In this document: piece after piece, positions 1 through 8,325 of the stretch | Layout of the letters: each line of letters starts with the position of its first letter | Numbering within the stretch: position 1 is the stretch's first letter | NCBI GenBank assembly: GCA_938005615.1 | Contig: CALLMV010000011.1 | Coordinates: forward strand, 1-64,000 | Length of the DNA: 64,000 nt | Direction of reading: 5' to 3' | Source: an uncultured Verrucomicrobiae bacterium | GTDB taxonomy: Bacteria; Verrucomicrobiota; Verrucomicrobiia; JADLBR01; CALLMV01 | Position numbers and translations under genes: made by a program | Notes under the pieces: generated by a model | The model's database searches: none | What the model was told of the DNA's origin: nothing | Seen by the model: only the letters and a program-made list of their open reading frames with translations

Positions 1-2
1 AC

Positions 3-131
3 TGGCTCGAACTCCTCATGGAATCCGGTCGTGTCTCATCCGACCGCCTCCGTCCTCTCTACCAGGAAACCTGCGAATTGACTGCCATCATCGTCACCTC
101 GATCAAAACGGCAAAAAGCAACGCCAAATGA
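3..131 (+). CDS. Four helix bundle protein, C-terminal fragment (cut by window edge)
   Basis: An open frame runs from the window edge to TGA at 129-131. It reads WLELLMESGRVSSDRL, then LYQETCELTAIIVTSIKTAK. This is the usual C-terminus of the small four-helix-bundle family (23S rRNA intervening-sequence type, about 120 aa), with its WLELL helix and the ELTAI..TSIKT final helix. The N-terminal two thirds lie outside the window. The biochemical role of the family is unknown. Its members are often found in accessory regions, which fits the broken restriction-modification gene directly downstream. Confidence 0.7.
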   Translation, partial: WLELLMESGRVSSDRLRPLYQETCELTAIIVTSIKTAKSNAK

Positions 132-209
132 GAAATGCAGATTGCAAAATGACCTGTCGAGCCGCTGCCATTTCCCCCAAAGTTTTGCCTTTCTAACTTT
201 TCCCTTCCC

Positions 210-487
210 ATGAACCTTCCCCGCACGCGCGACCTCCTCCAGGCCCTCGACTTCGCCACCCTTTTCATCGAAGAACTCGGCTGGTCGCACCCAACCACCC
301 CCAGGCCCGGCTCCAGTTGCGAGCCGAGATGGATGCCATCGTCGCCCGTCTCTACGACCTCACCGAAGAAGAATTCGCCCACATCCTCAGCACCTTCCCG
401 CTGGTGGACGCCGCCACCAAATCCCACACCCTCGCCACCTACCGCCACCTCCTGCAAAACGGCCAGCTTCCTGATACATATTTTTGA
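210..487 (+). pseudogene. Remnant of an Eco57I-type restriction-modification gene
   Basis: Two pieces of one protein lie in different frames. From ATG 210 the first reads MNLPRTRDLLQALDFATLF then IEELGWSHP, like the N-terminus of large Eco57I-type restriction-methylase proteins. From about 293 another frame reads HPQARLQLRAEMDAIVARLY, DLTEEEFAHILSTFPLVDAA and so on, to TGA at 485-487. This looks like the extreme C-terminus of the same family. The roughly 1000-residue methylase/nuclease middle is missing and the ends are out of frame, so this is an internally deleted, frameshifted relic. The family call rests on remembered sequence patterns. The following 488-660 holds nothing I can recognise. 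Confidence 0.6.
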
Positions 488-660
488 ACCAAAAATCTGA
501 ACCGAAGCAGGCAAGAAAATCTCCCAAAAATAAGAGCACGCTTGATAAGCGGCACGAGCCCCTTGTGCTTGCGCGCGTTCGTCCTGAGCGGCACAGAAGA
601 CCACGTCCCGCAGTCGGTCAGAAAAATTCAGAAAAACACTTTTTGTGCTGTGATTTTTGA

Positions 661-1101
661 CTACTCAGCTTGCGGCGCGATGGCTTGCGGTTCACCGGAT
701 GTCGCGCGCTCAGTAAACGTCGGCAAGGTCTGAATCCCCAAGCCGCGCAGAGCCTCCGTAAGGCGTATGATTTCGCCCAGCGGCACGGAGCGATCCGCAC
801 GCAGGGCCACTTTTTCCGGAATGCGCGGGAATTTCATTTTGAAGGTTTGCGGCAAATCTTCAAGGCTGGTCGGTTGCTCGTTGAGGAAGATTTGCAGATC
901 CGCCGTGAATGTGATGACCACAGCATCTGTCGCACCCGCGTCTTCTGTTTGTGTCGCCGCCGGCAAGTCAATCTTCACGGCAGGCTGTGGCCGCTTGAAG
1001 GTGGTCGTCACGACAAAAAAAATCAGCAAAATCGTCAGAATATCCAACATCGGCACGATGTTAATCGCCGGTGGTCTCCTCTTGCGCGGAGCGAAGATCA
1101 T
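661..1101 (-). CDS. exbD: ExbD/TolR-family biopolymer transport protein
   Basis: A 146-aa inner-membrane protein with a short basic N-terminus and one transmembrane helix (about residues 12-33). The helix contains MLDILTILLIFFVVTTTF, whose Asp is the proton-carrying residue of the ExbD/TolR family. The rest is a periplasmic domain of normal length. With ExbB it forms the proton-driven motor for TonB- or TolA-type energy transfer. Its start overlaps the exbB stop by 4 bases, so the two are translationally coupled. No tonB gene is in the window. Pairing with the TonB receptor at 9.3 kb is plausible but inferred. TolR cannot be excluded. Confidence 0.88.
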   Translation of the reverse strand: MIFAPRKRRPPAINIVPMLDILTILLIFFVVTTTFKRPQPAVKIDLPAATQTEDAGATDAVVITFTADLQIFLNEQPTSLEDLPQTFKMKFPRIPEKVALRADRSVPLGEIIRLTEALRGLGIQTLPTFTERATSGEPQAIAPQAE

Positions 1102-1727
1102 TGGCCGGGACCTCCAATGTTCATCCGGCTCATCATGCGCAGGACGATTTGCATATAGTGGTCAAGCTCCGCGACGAAGACATCTACCCGCCGCGAAAGC
1201 AAGTTCCAGCAGATGATGGATGGGATCGCGATCACAAGGCCCACCACCGTCGTCGAAAGGGCTTCTGAAATGCCACGGGCCACTTCTATGCCCTTTTCTC
1301 CAAGGCCCTCCGGACCGATGTTGCCGAAGATCCTCATCAATCCACTAACAGTGCCCAAAAGTCCAAGCAACGGTGCAAGCCCAGCCACAATCTCCAAAAC
1401 CACCAATCCCCGCTCCATCAACGTGGTTTCACGCCGGGCCGCTGTGCGAAGTGCTTCGGCGGCTTCTTCCCGATCCATCCAATTTTGAGACAACGCAACA
1501 TCCACCAGGCGCGAGAGACTACTTTTTTCATGCTCCTTGAGCTTGTGCAGATTTCTTAAATCAGGAGTCTCTCTGGAAAGTTCCTCAGGAAGCTCTTCTC
1601 CCAAAATGTTGCGCAGAGATATTGCACGAAAGCGCTCGATAATCACTGTGAGCGAGACGATGGAACACAAGACCAGCGGCCACATAAAAAAACCGCCCGC
1701 AAGCACGAGATCCCAGAACTCTGACAT
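1098..1727 (-). CDS. exbB: ExbB/TolQ/MotA-family proton channel protein
   Basis: A 209-aa inner-membrane protein with a transmembrane segment near residues 13-30 and a cytoplasmic helical stretch with many charged residues. Two further membrane helices (about 108-130 and 150-175) include GLAPLLGLLGTVSGLMRIF and STTVVGLVIAIPSIICWNLL. The TVxGLxxxF and TxxGLxxAIP patterns are those of MotA/TolQ/ExbB proton channels. It is the first gene of the exbB-exbD pair and is transcribed divergently from rex across a 162-bp gap. That gap carries Rex-like half-sites, so NADH-linked control of this motor is possible. Confidence 0.88.
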   Translation of the reverse strand: MSEFWDLVLAGGFFMWPLVLCSIVSLTVIIERFRAISLRNILGEELPEELSRETPDLRNLHKLKEHEKSSLSRLVDVALSQNWMDREEAAEALRTAARRETTLMERGLVVLEIVAGLAPLLGLLGTVSGLMRIFGNIGPEGLGEKGIEVARGISEALSTTVVGLVIAIPSIICWNLLSRRVDVFVAELDHYMQIVLRMMSRMNIGGPGQ

Positions 1728-1838
1728 GCCGCATACTGTGTGCTGCTCTGATTCTTTGGCAAATACGATTGTAAAAAATCTCCGCGTCCAAGGCCTGATC
1801 GCTGCCGCTGAACAAAACAGAAAAAATCCGCAAAAAAA

Positions 1839-1878
1839 TTGTGAAAAAGATTGTGAAAAATCGTGTCATATTTCACAT
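1839..1878. promoter_or_regulatory. Candidate Rex operator cluster in the exbB-rex gap
   Basis: TTGTGAAAAA occurs twice as a direct repeat (1839-1848 and 1851-1860). It is followed by TCGTGTCATATTTCACAT (1861-1878), which keeps the GTG-N8-CAC spacing of the Rex operator consensus (TTGTGAA-N4-TTCACAA) with an imperfect left arm. The cluster ends 11 bases before the rex ATG. That position suits autorepression by Rex when NADH is high, and the cluster also faces exbB. The repeats are seen directly. Rex binding is inferred. Confidence 0.5.
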
Positions 1879-1889
1879 AGTAGGCAGAG

Positions 1890-2588
1890 ATGAAAAACCA
1901 CACTGACCAGCGCATTCCCTACCGCACCGTATATCGTCTCTCGCTTTATGCTCGGGCCTTACAACGCTTGCTGGAGCGCGGTGCAGAGACTGTGTCCTCC
2001 CAGACCCTCGCGCTGGCTTCGGGGGTGAAGGCTGACCAGGTGCGCAAAGACCTCACCCAAATCGGACACTTCGGCCGCCCCGGCCTGGGCTATCCCATCA
2101 CCAGTTTGCTCGGGCACCTGCACGACGTCCTGGGCACGACGCGGCTGCGCCCCGTGATCTTGGTCGGGGCCGGTCGCCTCGGGCGTGCCCTGATGGCCTA
2201 TCCGGGATTCAACAAAGAGGGCTTTGAACTGGTGGCCGCGTTTGACTGTGACCCGAAACAATACAGTGCCCATTCTGGAAAAAACGGATCGGTGCCAGTC
2301 TATCCCATCCAGAATTTGTCCAAGGTTGTCGCCCGCCACAACGCTCGCTTGGGGATCGTGGCCGTGCCCGCAGAGAGTGCACAGTCCGTCGTGAACCAAC
2401 TCATCGAAGCAGGCATTCGCGGAATTCTGAACTTCTCTCCCGTGCTGCTCCAGGTGCCCGAGGGCATCACGGTGAATAACGTGAACCTCGCGCTGGAACT
2501 CGAGCAGCTCCACTACTTCACGGAGGACTCCGCGCATTCCGCAAAAACCTCGCACGCTAAATCACGCAAAGCTATTAAGCACCGCTAG
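1890..2588 (+). CDS. rex: Redox-sensing transcriptional repressor Rex
   Basis: A 232-aa protein with an N-terminal winged helix (about residues 8-80: RTVYRLSLYARALQRLLERG, then SSQTLALASGVKADQVRKDL). This is followed by a Rossmann NAD(H)-binding domain with VGAGRLGRAL near residue 93 and a C-terminal swapping helix (NNVNLALELEQLHYFTED). Rex proteins are about 210-225 aa; the tail here is slightly longer and basic. Members leave DNA when the NADH/NAD ratio rises and so control fermentation and respiration genes. The start follows candidate Rex sites. The stop is one base before the obg ATG, so the two genes are probably co-translated. Confidence 0.93.
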   Translation: MKNHTDQRIPYRTVYRLSLYARALQRLLERGAETVSSQTLALASGVKADQVRKDLTQIGHFGRPGLGYPITSLLGHLHDVLGTTRLRPVILVGAGRLGRALMAYPGFNKEGFELVAAFDCDPKQYSAHSGKNGSVPVYPIQNLSKVVARHNARLGIVAVPAESAQSVVNQLIEAGIRGILNFSPVLLQVPEGITVNNVNLALELEQLHYFTEDSAHSAKTSHAKSRKAIKHR

Positions 2589-2589
2589 C

Positions 2590-3756
2590 ATGTTCTTCGA
2601 TCACATCATCATCCACGCGAAGGCCGGCGACGGCGGCCGCGGCTGTGTCGCCTTCCGTCGGGAAACGTTTGTCCCCAAAGGCGGCCCCAGCGGCGGCGAC
2701 GGCGGCAAGGGCGGCGACGTCATCCTGGAAGTCTCGCCGCACCAGAGTGACTTCCGCGATTTTTACTATCAACCCCACCTTCGCGCCAAACGCGGCGAAC
2801 ACGGCCAAGGCTCGAACTGCACCGGCCGTAGCGCACCTGATCTCATTGTGCCCGTGCCTCCCGGCACCCTTGTGTATCGGATCCCAGAACATCTCCTGCC
2901 CGCTAACAGCGCAAACGCTCTGGAGCCTGACGAGGAATCTCCCGCGTTTGCTGAAGAAGATCAGGCGACTGAAGACAGCTTCGCCTCGCAAGGCTCCGAG
3001 GACGACGCCATAACACAATCCGCCCGCAGAAAGATCAACCCGCGCACCACGCCGATGGAACTCGTAGCGGATCTAGTCACGATTGGCCAGCGCGTCACCC
3101 TCTGCCGTGGCGGGCGCGGCGGCCTGGGCAACCAGCACTTCGCCACGCCCACACACCAAGCTCCCACCCACGCTCAGCCCGGGGAAAAAGGCGAGCAGGC
3201 CAGCTTTTACCTCGAACTCAAAAGCCTCGCCGATGTCGGCTTTGTCGGCTTCCCCAACGCCGGCAAATCCACCCTGCTCGGTGCACTCACCAACGCCAAA
3301 CCTCTCGTCGGTGCCTACCCCTTCACTACGCTTCATCCGCACGTCGGGATCCGCGAATTGCCCGACTACTCCCGCATCACCTTTGCTGACATCCCCGGCC
3401 TCATCCCGGGTGCGCACGAAGGCGTGGGCTTGGGTCATGACTTTCTCCGCCACATCGAGCGCACCAAGCTGCTACTGTTTGTGCTCGATATGGCTGGCAC
3501 AGAAAATCGCGATCCCGCCGATGACTTCACCATCCTGCTTCAAGAACTCGCGGCCTACTCTCCAGAGTTGGCCCGGCGCCCGCGCCTCATCGCAGCCAAT
3601 AAATCCGACCACCCTGACTTCGCGATTTTTCTTCCGGAATTTCAACGGCGCTTCCCTTCAGAAACGATCCTCCCCATCTCCGCGCAAACGGGCTCCGGGC
3701 TGGAAAACCTGCTTGCACACATCACGGCGTTGCTACCCGCAAAACTGCCCGTGTAA
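2590..3756 (+). CDS. obg: GTPase Obg/CgtA
   Basis: A 388-aa ribosome-associated GTPase. The glycine-rich Obg fold starts at once (IHAKAGDGGRGCVAFRRE) and ends near GGRGGLGNQHFATPTHQAPT. The G domain has a P-loop (GFPNAGKST), switch region (DIPGLIPGAHEGVGLG), NKSD and ISAQTGSG motifs. It acts in large-subunit assembly and stress control. Unusual is an acidic insertion of about 50 residues (roughly 97-150, rich in Glu, Asp and Ser) inside the Obg fold, between the GTLVY strand and the ELVADL strand. No extra C-terminal OCT domain is present. It lies one base after rex. Confidence 0.95.
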   Translation: MFFDHIIIHAKAGDGGRGCVAFRRETFVPKGGPSGGDGGKGGDVILEVSPHQSDFRDFYYQPHLRAKRGEHGQGSNCTGRSAPDLIVPVPPGTLVYRIPEHLLPANSANALEPDEESPAFAEEDQATEDSFASQGSEDDAITQSARRKINPRTTPMELVADLVTIGQRVTLCRGGRGGLGNQHFATPTHQAPTHAQPGEKGEQASFYLELKSLADVGFVGFPNAGKSTLLGALTNAKPLVGAYPFTTLHPHVGIRELPDYSRITFADIPGLIPGAHEGVGLGHDFLRHIERTKLLLFVLDMAGTENRDPADDFTILLQELAAYSPELARRPRLIAANKSDHPDFAIFLPEFQRRFPSETILPISAQTGSGLENLLAHITALLPAKLPV

Positions 3757-3800
3757 AAAATCGGATTAAACAACGACATCGTTTATAGCACAAATATTTC

Positions 3801-3829
3801 TTGAGATTCCGTCTCATTTAACGGATAAT
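3801..3829 (+). promoter_or_regulatory. feo promoter with overlapping Fur-type box
   Basis: TTGAGA (3801-3806) and GATAAT (3824-3829) are separated by exactly 17 bases, a good sigma-70-type promoter. Overlapping it is the inverted repeat TGAGA-N5-TCTCA (3802-3816), the half-site spacing of Fur boxes of the TGAGAATnATTCTCA kind. The predicted transcription start, near 3836, lies inside the first possible feoA codon. This argues for the second ATG (3850) as the real start, with a leader of about 14 bases. Iron repression of feoAB is expected. Binding is inferred. Confidence 0.65.
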
Positions 3830-3834
3830 GCTTC

Positions 3835-4074
3835 ATGTTTTTACAGCTCATGACACTTGATCAACTTCGTGGCAAGGAATGGATGAAGATCGTGCAAGTG
3901 CGCGGAGAATCCGATGCCACCATCCGCCTGCACGCCCTGGGATTTTTGCCTGGCCGTAAAGTCCGCCACCGTAACACGGCCCTCTTCGGCGATCCCCTGG
4001 CTTATGAGTTGGAGGGGCAGAAGGTCAGCCTGCGTAAATCCGAAGCAGCCCTGGTGGAAGTCGAGCCTCTATGA
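3835..4074 (+). CDS. feoA: Ferrous iron transport protein FeoA
   Basis: A 79-aa cytosolic SH3-like protein. The core runs from MTLDQLRGKEWMKIVQVRG to LGFLPGRKVRHRNTALFGDP and LRKSEAALVEVE, the usual FeoA pattern with its LGhxPG turn. It assists FeoB in Fe2+ uptake. ATG 3850 (MTLDQL) is likely the true start because the promoter predicts a transcript start near 3836; the longer form from 3835 adds only MFLQL. Its last codons overlap the feoB start by 4 bases (ATGA), so translation is coupled. Confidence 0.9.
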   Translation: MFLQLMTLDQLRGKEWMKIVQVRGESDATIRLHALGFLPGRKVRHRNTALFGDPLAYELEGQKVSLRKSEAALVEVEPL

Positions 4075-6302
4075 TCGCAGAAGCGCCGCAGAAAAAATCT
4101 GCAAGCTCCAGACTGCCCCGCATTGCCCTTTTCGGTAACCCTAATACCGGTAAGTCCACAATCTTTAACCAACTGACCGGTCTGCGGCAGCGCATCGCCA
4201 ACTACCCCGGAATCACCGTCGAAATGCACCTGGGCCGCTGCAGGATAAACGGCGCGCCAGTGGAGATCCTCGACCTGCCTGGCACTTATAGCCTCTCGGC
4301 GACCTCTCCGGATGAGCGCGTCGTTATAGAAATTCTGACCGGACAATCCGGCAAGCCGCCCCCCGACGTGATCGTCTGCATCCTCGACGCCACCAACTTG
4401 CGCCGCAATCTGTTCCTAGCTTCTCAACTGGCAGAATACTCCCTGCCCATGGTGCTTGTGCTCAATCAGTGGGATGAAGCCCGCCGCCGCGGCATCGCCC
4501 CCGACCCGGATGCCTTGGAGGAAATCCTCGGCGTGCGCGTGGTGCCGACCGTGGGCATCAAGGGCGAGGGGCTCGACACCCTTCGTGAAGCCATCGCCGA
4601 AGCACTCGAACACCCACGCCGCATGCGCCGCATCGAGTGGCATCCCGGCGTGCAGCAAGCCACCGCCAAGCTGCTTGAAGTCAGCAATGGCACTTTTTCC
4701 CCCGCCGAGGTGCAGCGCCTTATTTTCGATTCAGACAGCTCGCTCAAAAATCGCCGACCCGAACTGCGCCCGCAGATCGATGACCTTATTCACCAGGCCC
4801 GGGAATTGGTCCGCCACGAATCCGGCCTCAACCCCTACGCCGCCGAGGCCATCCTGCACTACTCGCACCTGGATCGCATCCTGGGCCGAGTGCTCAACGA
4901 CTCGCAACGTGCGCTGAATCGCCAGGCTGATGAGACGATTGACTCCCTGCTCGTGCACCGCTTCTGGGGCAGCGTGATCTTCGTTGCCATTATGACGGTG
5001 ATCTTCCAATCCGTGTATGCCTGGGCTGCGCCGTTCATGGCACTGTTCGAAAACTTTACAGCCTGGCTTCAAGCACTCGCAGCTCCACCGCTGGCGGCCT
5101 TCCCGCATTTCCAAAGTCTCGTTGTGGACGGCATCATCGCCGGTGTAGGCAGTGTCATCGTGTTTCTCCCGCAGATTTTTATTTTGTTTTTCTTCATCGC
5201 GCTGCTCGAAGACAGCGGCTACATGGGGCGCGCCGCTTTCTTGATGGATAAACTCTTTGGCTGGTGCGGCCTGAACGGAAAAAGTTTTGTGCCCCTGCTT
5301 TCCAGCTTTGCCTGCGCCATCCCAGGAATCCTGGCCACGCGCGCGCTGGAAGATCCCAAAGCTCGCATTACCACGGTGCTCATGGCTCCGTTCATGAGCT
5401 GCTCCGCACGCCTGCCGGTTTACATTTTGCTCATCGGCGCGTTCATCGAGCCAAGCTTTGGCCCTGTGGTCGCGGGGTGGACTTTGCTCGGCATGCACTT
5501 TGTCGGCCTGGCCTTGAGCCTGCCGTTTGCATGGATTTTTAACCGGCTCATGTTTCGCATTCCAAATCAACCGTTCATCTTGGAAATGACGTCCTACAAA
5601 ATTCCCCACCTGCCCAATGTTCTGCTGCGCATGTGGGAGGGGGGTCGCGAGTTTCTGCTGCGTGCGGGCACTGTCATCCTCGCCTTCTCTGTCATTATTT
5701 GGGCGTTGCTTTACTTCCCCCGCAGTGCGGAAATCTCTGAGCAGACAACGGCCCGATTCATCACAGAGACCGTCGCGACCACCGGCCTCTCTGAGAGTGA
5801 GGTGCGTGAACTCCTGAATGACCCGGAATCGGAACTCTCCAGCGAACTTGAACACAGCTTGCAATCCGCCTGGGTCAGCCACAGCTACTTGGGCACGCTG
5901 GGCAAGGCGGTGCAGCCCCTCTTCGCACCCGCGGGCTTTGACTGGAAAATTACGCTCGGCATCCTTGCCAGCTTCCCCGCACGCGAAGTCATCATCGCCA
6001 CACTCGGCATCATCTACAACCTGGGCAGCGAAGTGGATGAAGAAAGCGTCGGCCTGCGCGACCGCCTGGCCGCAGAGGTCTGGACAGAGGGCCCGCACGC
6101 GGGGCAGCCCGTCTTCACACTTCCCACGGTGTTTGCCCTGATGGTGTTCTTCGCGCTCTGCATGCAGTGCGGTAGCACCGTGGCTGTGATCGGACGCCAA
6201 ATCGGTTGGCCTTGGGCGATCGGCTCATTTGTGTTTATGACCACGCTGGCATGGGCAGCAGCAGTGGTCATTTATCAATTGGGAAGCAGGATCAGTTTAT
6301 GA
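4071..6302 (+). CDS. feoB: Ferrous iron transporter FeoB
   Basis: A 743-aa inner-membrane Fe2+ transporter. The N-terminal G domain has G1 at about residues 21-30 (FGNPNTGKST), the G2 region (YPGITVE), G3 (DLPGTYSLSATSPDE) and a NQWDEA guanine-binding motif. A helical spacer follows, then the polytopic core with the two Gate segments (DSGYMGRAAFLMDKLFGWCG, then FVPLLSSFACAIPGI, and later ASFPAREVIIATLGIIYNLG). Length is normal. It sits between feoA and a small Cys-rich membrane protein, overlapping both by 4 bases, under the Fur-type promoter at 3.8 kb. Confidence 0.96.
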   Translation: MIAEAPQKKSASSRLPRIALFGNPNTGKSTIFNQLTGLRQRIANYPGITVEMHLGRCRINGAPVEILDLPGTYSLSATSPDERVVIEILTGQSGKPPPDVIVCILDATNLRRNLFLASQLAEYSLPMVLVLNQWDEARRRGIAPDPDALEEILGVRVVPTVGIKGEGLDTLREAIAEALEHPRRMRRIEWHPGVQQATAKLLEVSNGTFSPAEVQRLIFDSDSSLKNRRPELRPQIDDLIHQARELVRHESGLNPYAAEAILHYSHLDRILGRVLNDSQRALNRQADETIDSLLVHRFWGSVIFVAIMTVIFQSVYAWAAPFMALFENFTAWLQALAAPPLAAFPHFQSLVVDGIIAGVGSVIVFLPQIFILFFFIALLEDSGYMGRAAFLMDKLFGWCGLNGKSFVPLLSSFACAIPGILATRALEDPKARITTVLMAPFMSCSARLPVYILLIGAFIEPSFGPVVAGWTLLGMHFVGLALSLPFAWIFNRLMFRIPNQPFILEMTSYKIPHLPNVLLRMWEGGREFLLRAGTVILAFSVIIWALLYFPRSAEISEQTTARFITETVATTGLSESEVRELLNDPESELSSELEHSLQSAWVSHSYLGTLGKAVQPLFAPAGFDWKITLGILASFPAREVIIATLGIIYNLGSEVDEESVGLRDRLAAEVWTEGPHAGQPVFTLPTVFALMVFFALCMQCGSTVAVIGRQIGWPWAIGSFVFMTTLAWAAAVVIYQLGSRISL

Positions 6303-6463
6303 AACTCCTCGACTTGCTCTTTACATTTTCTGCGCTCGCCTTAGCGGCTGGTTCTCTCTTGCGCAGCGTTTTGCATAAGAAAAAAAACAACTCTGCTTGC
6401 GGCGGATCCTGCGCATGTCCGAAATCCCGCGCCAATCTCCGACACGCGCGTCCCACGAGGTAG
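6299..6463 (+). CDS. FeoB-associated Cys-rich membrane protein
   Basis: A 54-aa protein starting at the ATGA overlap with the feoB stop. It has one N-terminal membrane helix (LLDLLFTFSALALAAGSLL) followed by a basic stretch and a short cysteine cluster, CGGSCACPK. Small membrane proteins with this CxxxCxC arrangement are found directly after feoB in many bacteria (FeoB-associated Cys-rich family). They may play the FeoC-like accessory role, though the function is not settled. Position, overlap and cysteines all support a real gene. Confidence 0.75.
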   Translation: MKLLDLLFTFSALALAAGSLLRSVLHKKKNNSACGGSCACPKSRANLRHARPTR

Positions 6464-6527
6464 CCCGTCTGCGGGATCACTGTTCCTGCTTCCCCTCAAC
6501 ACGCAAAACATCTAAACATGCGCTCTC

Positions 6528-8297
6528 ATGCAAACTTACCGCACACATCATTGCGCCCAGCTTCGCTCCGAGCACATTAACCAACGCGTCACCCTCTCCG
6601 GCTGGGTGGACTCGCGGCGCGACCACGGCGGCGTGATCTTCATTGACCTGCGTGACCGCGAAGGCCTCACCCAGATTGTCTTCAAACCTGACACCGCCCC
6701 CGAGGCTGCTGCGACCGCCCACCACCTGCGACCCGAGTTTGTGATTTGCGTTGAAGGCACCGTCTCCGCCCGCCTGCCAGGCACCACCAACACAAAACTG
6801 CCCACGGGGGAAATCGAAGTCGTTGCGGATAAAATCGAAATCCTGAACACCGCTGAAACGCCGCCCTTCCCGCTTGACGATACAGACAGCAACGAAGACC
6901 TCCGCCTTACCCACCGCTATCTCGATCTGCGCCGGCCCAACATGCGCCACAAATTGCGCGAACGCCACCGCATCGTGCGCGCCATCCGCACCTCGCTTGA
7001 TGAACAAGGTTTCATCGAAGTCGAAACTCCCATCCTTTCGAAATCCACGCCCGAAGGCGCACGCGACTTCCTCGTCCCTTCGCGCTTGACCCCTGGCACG
7101 TTCTACGCGCTGCCGCAGGCGCCGCAGCAATACAAACAATTGCTGATGGTGGCGGGTTTAGAAAAATATTACCAAATCGCCAAATGCTTCCGCGACGAAG
7201 ACCTGCGCGCCGACCGCCAACCCGAGTTTACGCAGGTGGACATCGAAGCCAGCTTCATCACACGCAACGACATCATCGCCGTCGTCGAAAACATCCTCAC
7301 CCGCGTGTGCCAAGAATCACTGGGCTTCACCCCGCCCACGCCCTTCCCGCGCCTCGCCTGGCGCGACGCAATGAACCGCTACGGCTCCGACAAACCCGAC
7401 ACGCGCTTCGGACTGGAGCTGCAGGACTTTTCCGACGTGTTCGCCGAGTCGCAGTTCAAAGTCTTCCGCACCGCGCTGGAGAAGGGTGGAGTCGTCAAGG
7501 CCCTGAACGCCAAAGGCCTCGCGTCCATTACCACTGGCCAAATCGAAAAACTTACCGAGACGGCCAAGCGACACGGCGCCGCAGGCCTCGCCTTCATCAA
7601 AATCGAAGGCGGTGAGTGGAAGTCGCCCATCGTGAAATTCTTTACCGAACGCGAAAAAAACTTCCTGCAAGAACGCCTCGATCTGGAAGAGGGCGACCTC
7701 GTGCTCTTCGGTGCCGATAAGTGGGAAACAGTGTGCGAAGTCCTCGGCCGCATCCGCCTCGAAGCCGCAGACATGCTCGGCCTGCTTAAGGACAATCGCG
7801 ACTGGAATTTCCTCTGGGTCGTGGATTTCCCACTGCTGCAGTGGAGTGAGGAAGACGGCAAATGGAACGCGGTGCATCACCCCTTCACTCGCCCGCTGAC
7901 CGAAGACCGTGCCGCCCTGGAGGCCGGACGCTACGCCGACGTGCGCGCCGACGCCTACGACATCGTGCTCAACGGTGTGGAACTCGGCGGCGGCTCCATC
8001 CGAATCCACGAACGCGAGCTGCAACAAAAAATGTTCTCCATCCTCGGTGTGAACGAAGAGCAGCAACAAACCCAGTTTGGCCACATCCTCAAAGCCTTCA
8101 GCTTTGGTGCCCCGCCCCACGGTGGCCTTGCGCTGGGTCTCGACCGCATGGTGATGCTCTTGACGGGATCGAACTCGATCCGCGAAGTCATCGCCTTCCC
8201 GAAAAACAACCGCGGTCAGGACCTGATGAGTGCCTCGCCCTCGACGGTTGAGGAAAAGCAACTGCGCGAACTGCGCATCGCCGTGGCCTCAAAATAA
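6528..8297 (+). CDS. aspS: Aspartyl-tRNA synthetase
   Basis: A 589-aa class II synthetase of the bacterial type. It has an OB-fold anticodon-binding domain (about 15-105, [20 protein letters not shown]) and motif 2-like regions ([20 protein letters not shown]). An inserted GAD domain spans about 285-420, and motif 3 lies near the C-terminus ([14 protein letters not shown]). It charges tRNA-Asp in the cytosol. Whether it is discriminating or also charges tRNA-Asn cannot be read safely here. It stands alone, 64 bases after the feo operon. Confidence 0.96.
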   Translation: MQTYRTHHCAQLRSEHINQRVTLSGWVDSRRDHGGVIFIDLRDREGLTQIVFKPDTAPEAAATAHHLRPEFVICVEGTVSARLPGTTNTKLPTGEIEVVADKIEILNTAETPPFPLDDTDSNEDLRLTHRYLDLRRPNMRHKLRERHRIVRAIRTSLDEQGFIEVETPILSKSTPEGARDFLVPSRLTPGTFYALPQAPQQYKQLLMVAGLEKYYQIAKCFRDEDLRADRQPEFTQVDIEASFITRNDIIAVVENILTRVCQESLGFTPPTPFPRLAWRDAMNRYGSDKPDTRFGLELQDFSDVFAESQFKVFRTALEKGGVVKALNAKGLASITTGQIEKLTETAKRHGAAGLAFIKIEGGEWKSPIVKFFTEREKNFLQERLDLEEGDLVLFGADKWETVCEVLGRIRLEAADMLGLLKDNRDWNFLWVVDFPLLQWSEEDGKWNAVHHPFTRPLTEDRAALEAGRYADVRADAYDIVLNGVELGGGSIRIHERELQQKMFSILGVNEEQQQTQFGHILKAFSFGAPPHGGLALGLDRMVMLLTGSNSIREVIAFPKNNRGQDLMSASPSTVEEKQLRELRIAVASK

Positions 8298-8325
8298 CAC
8301 GGTGGGAAATACGCGGTCTCTCCGC

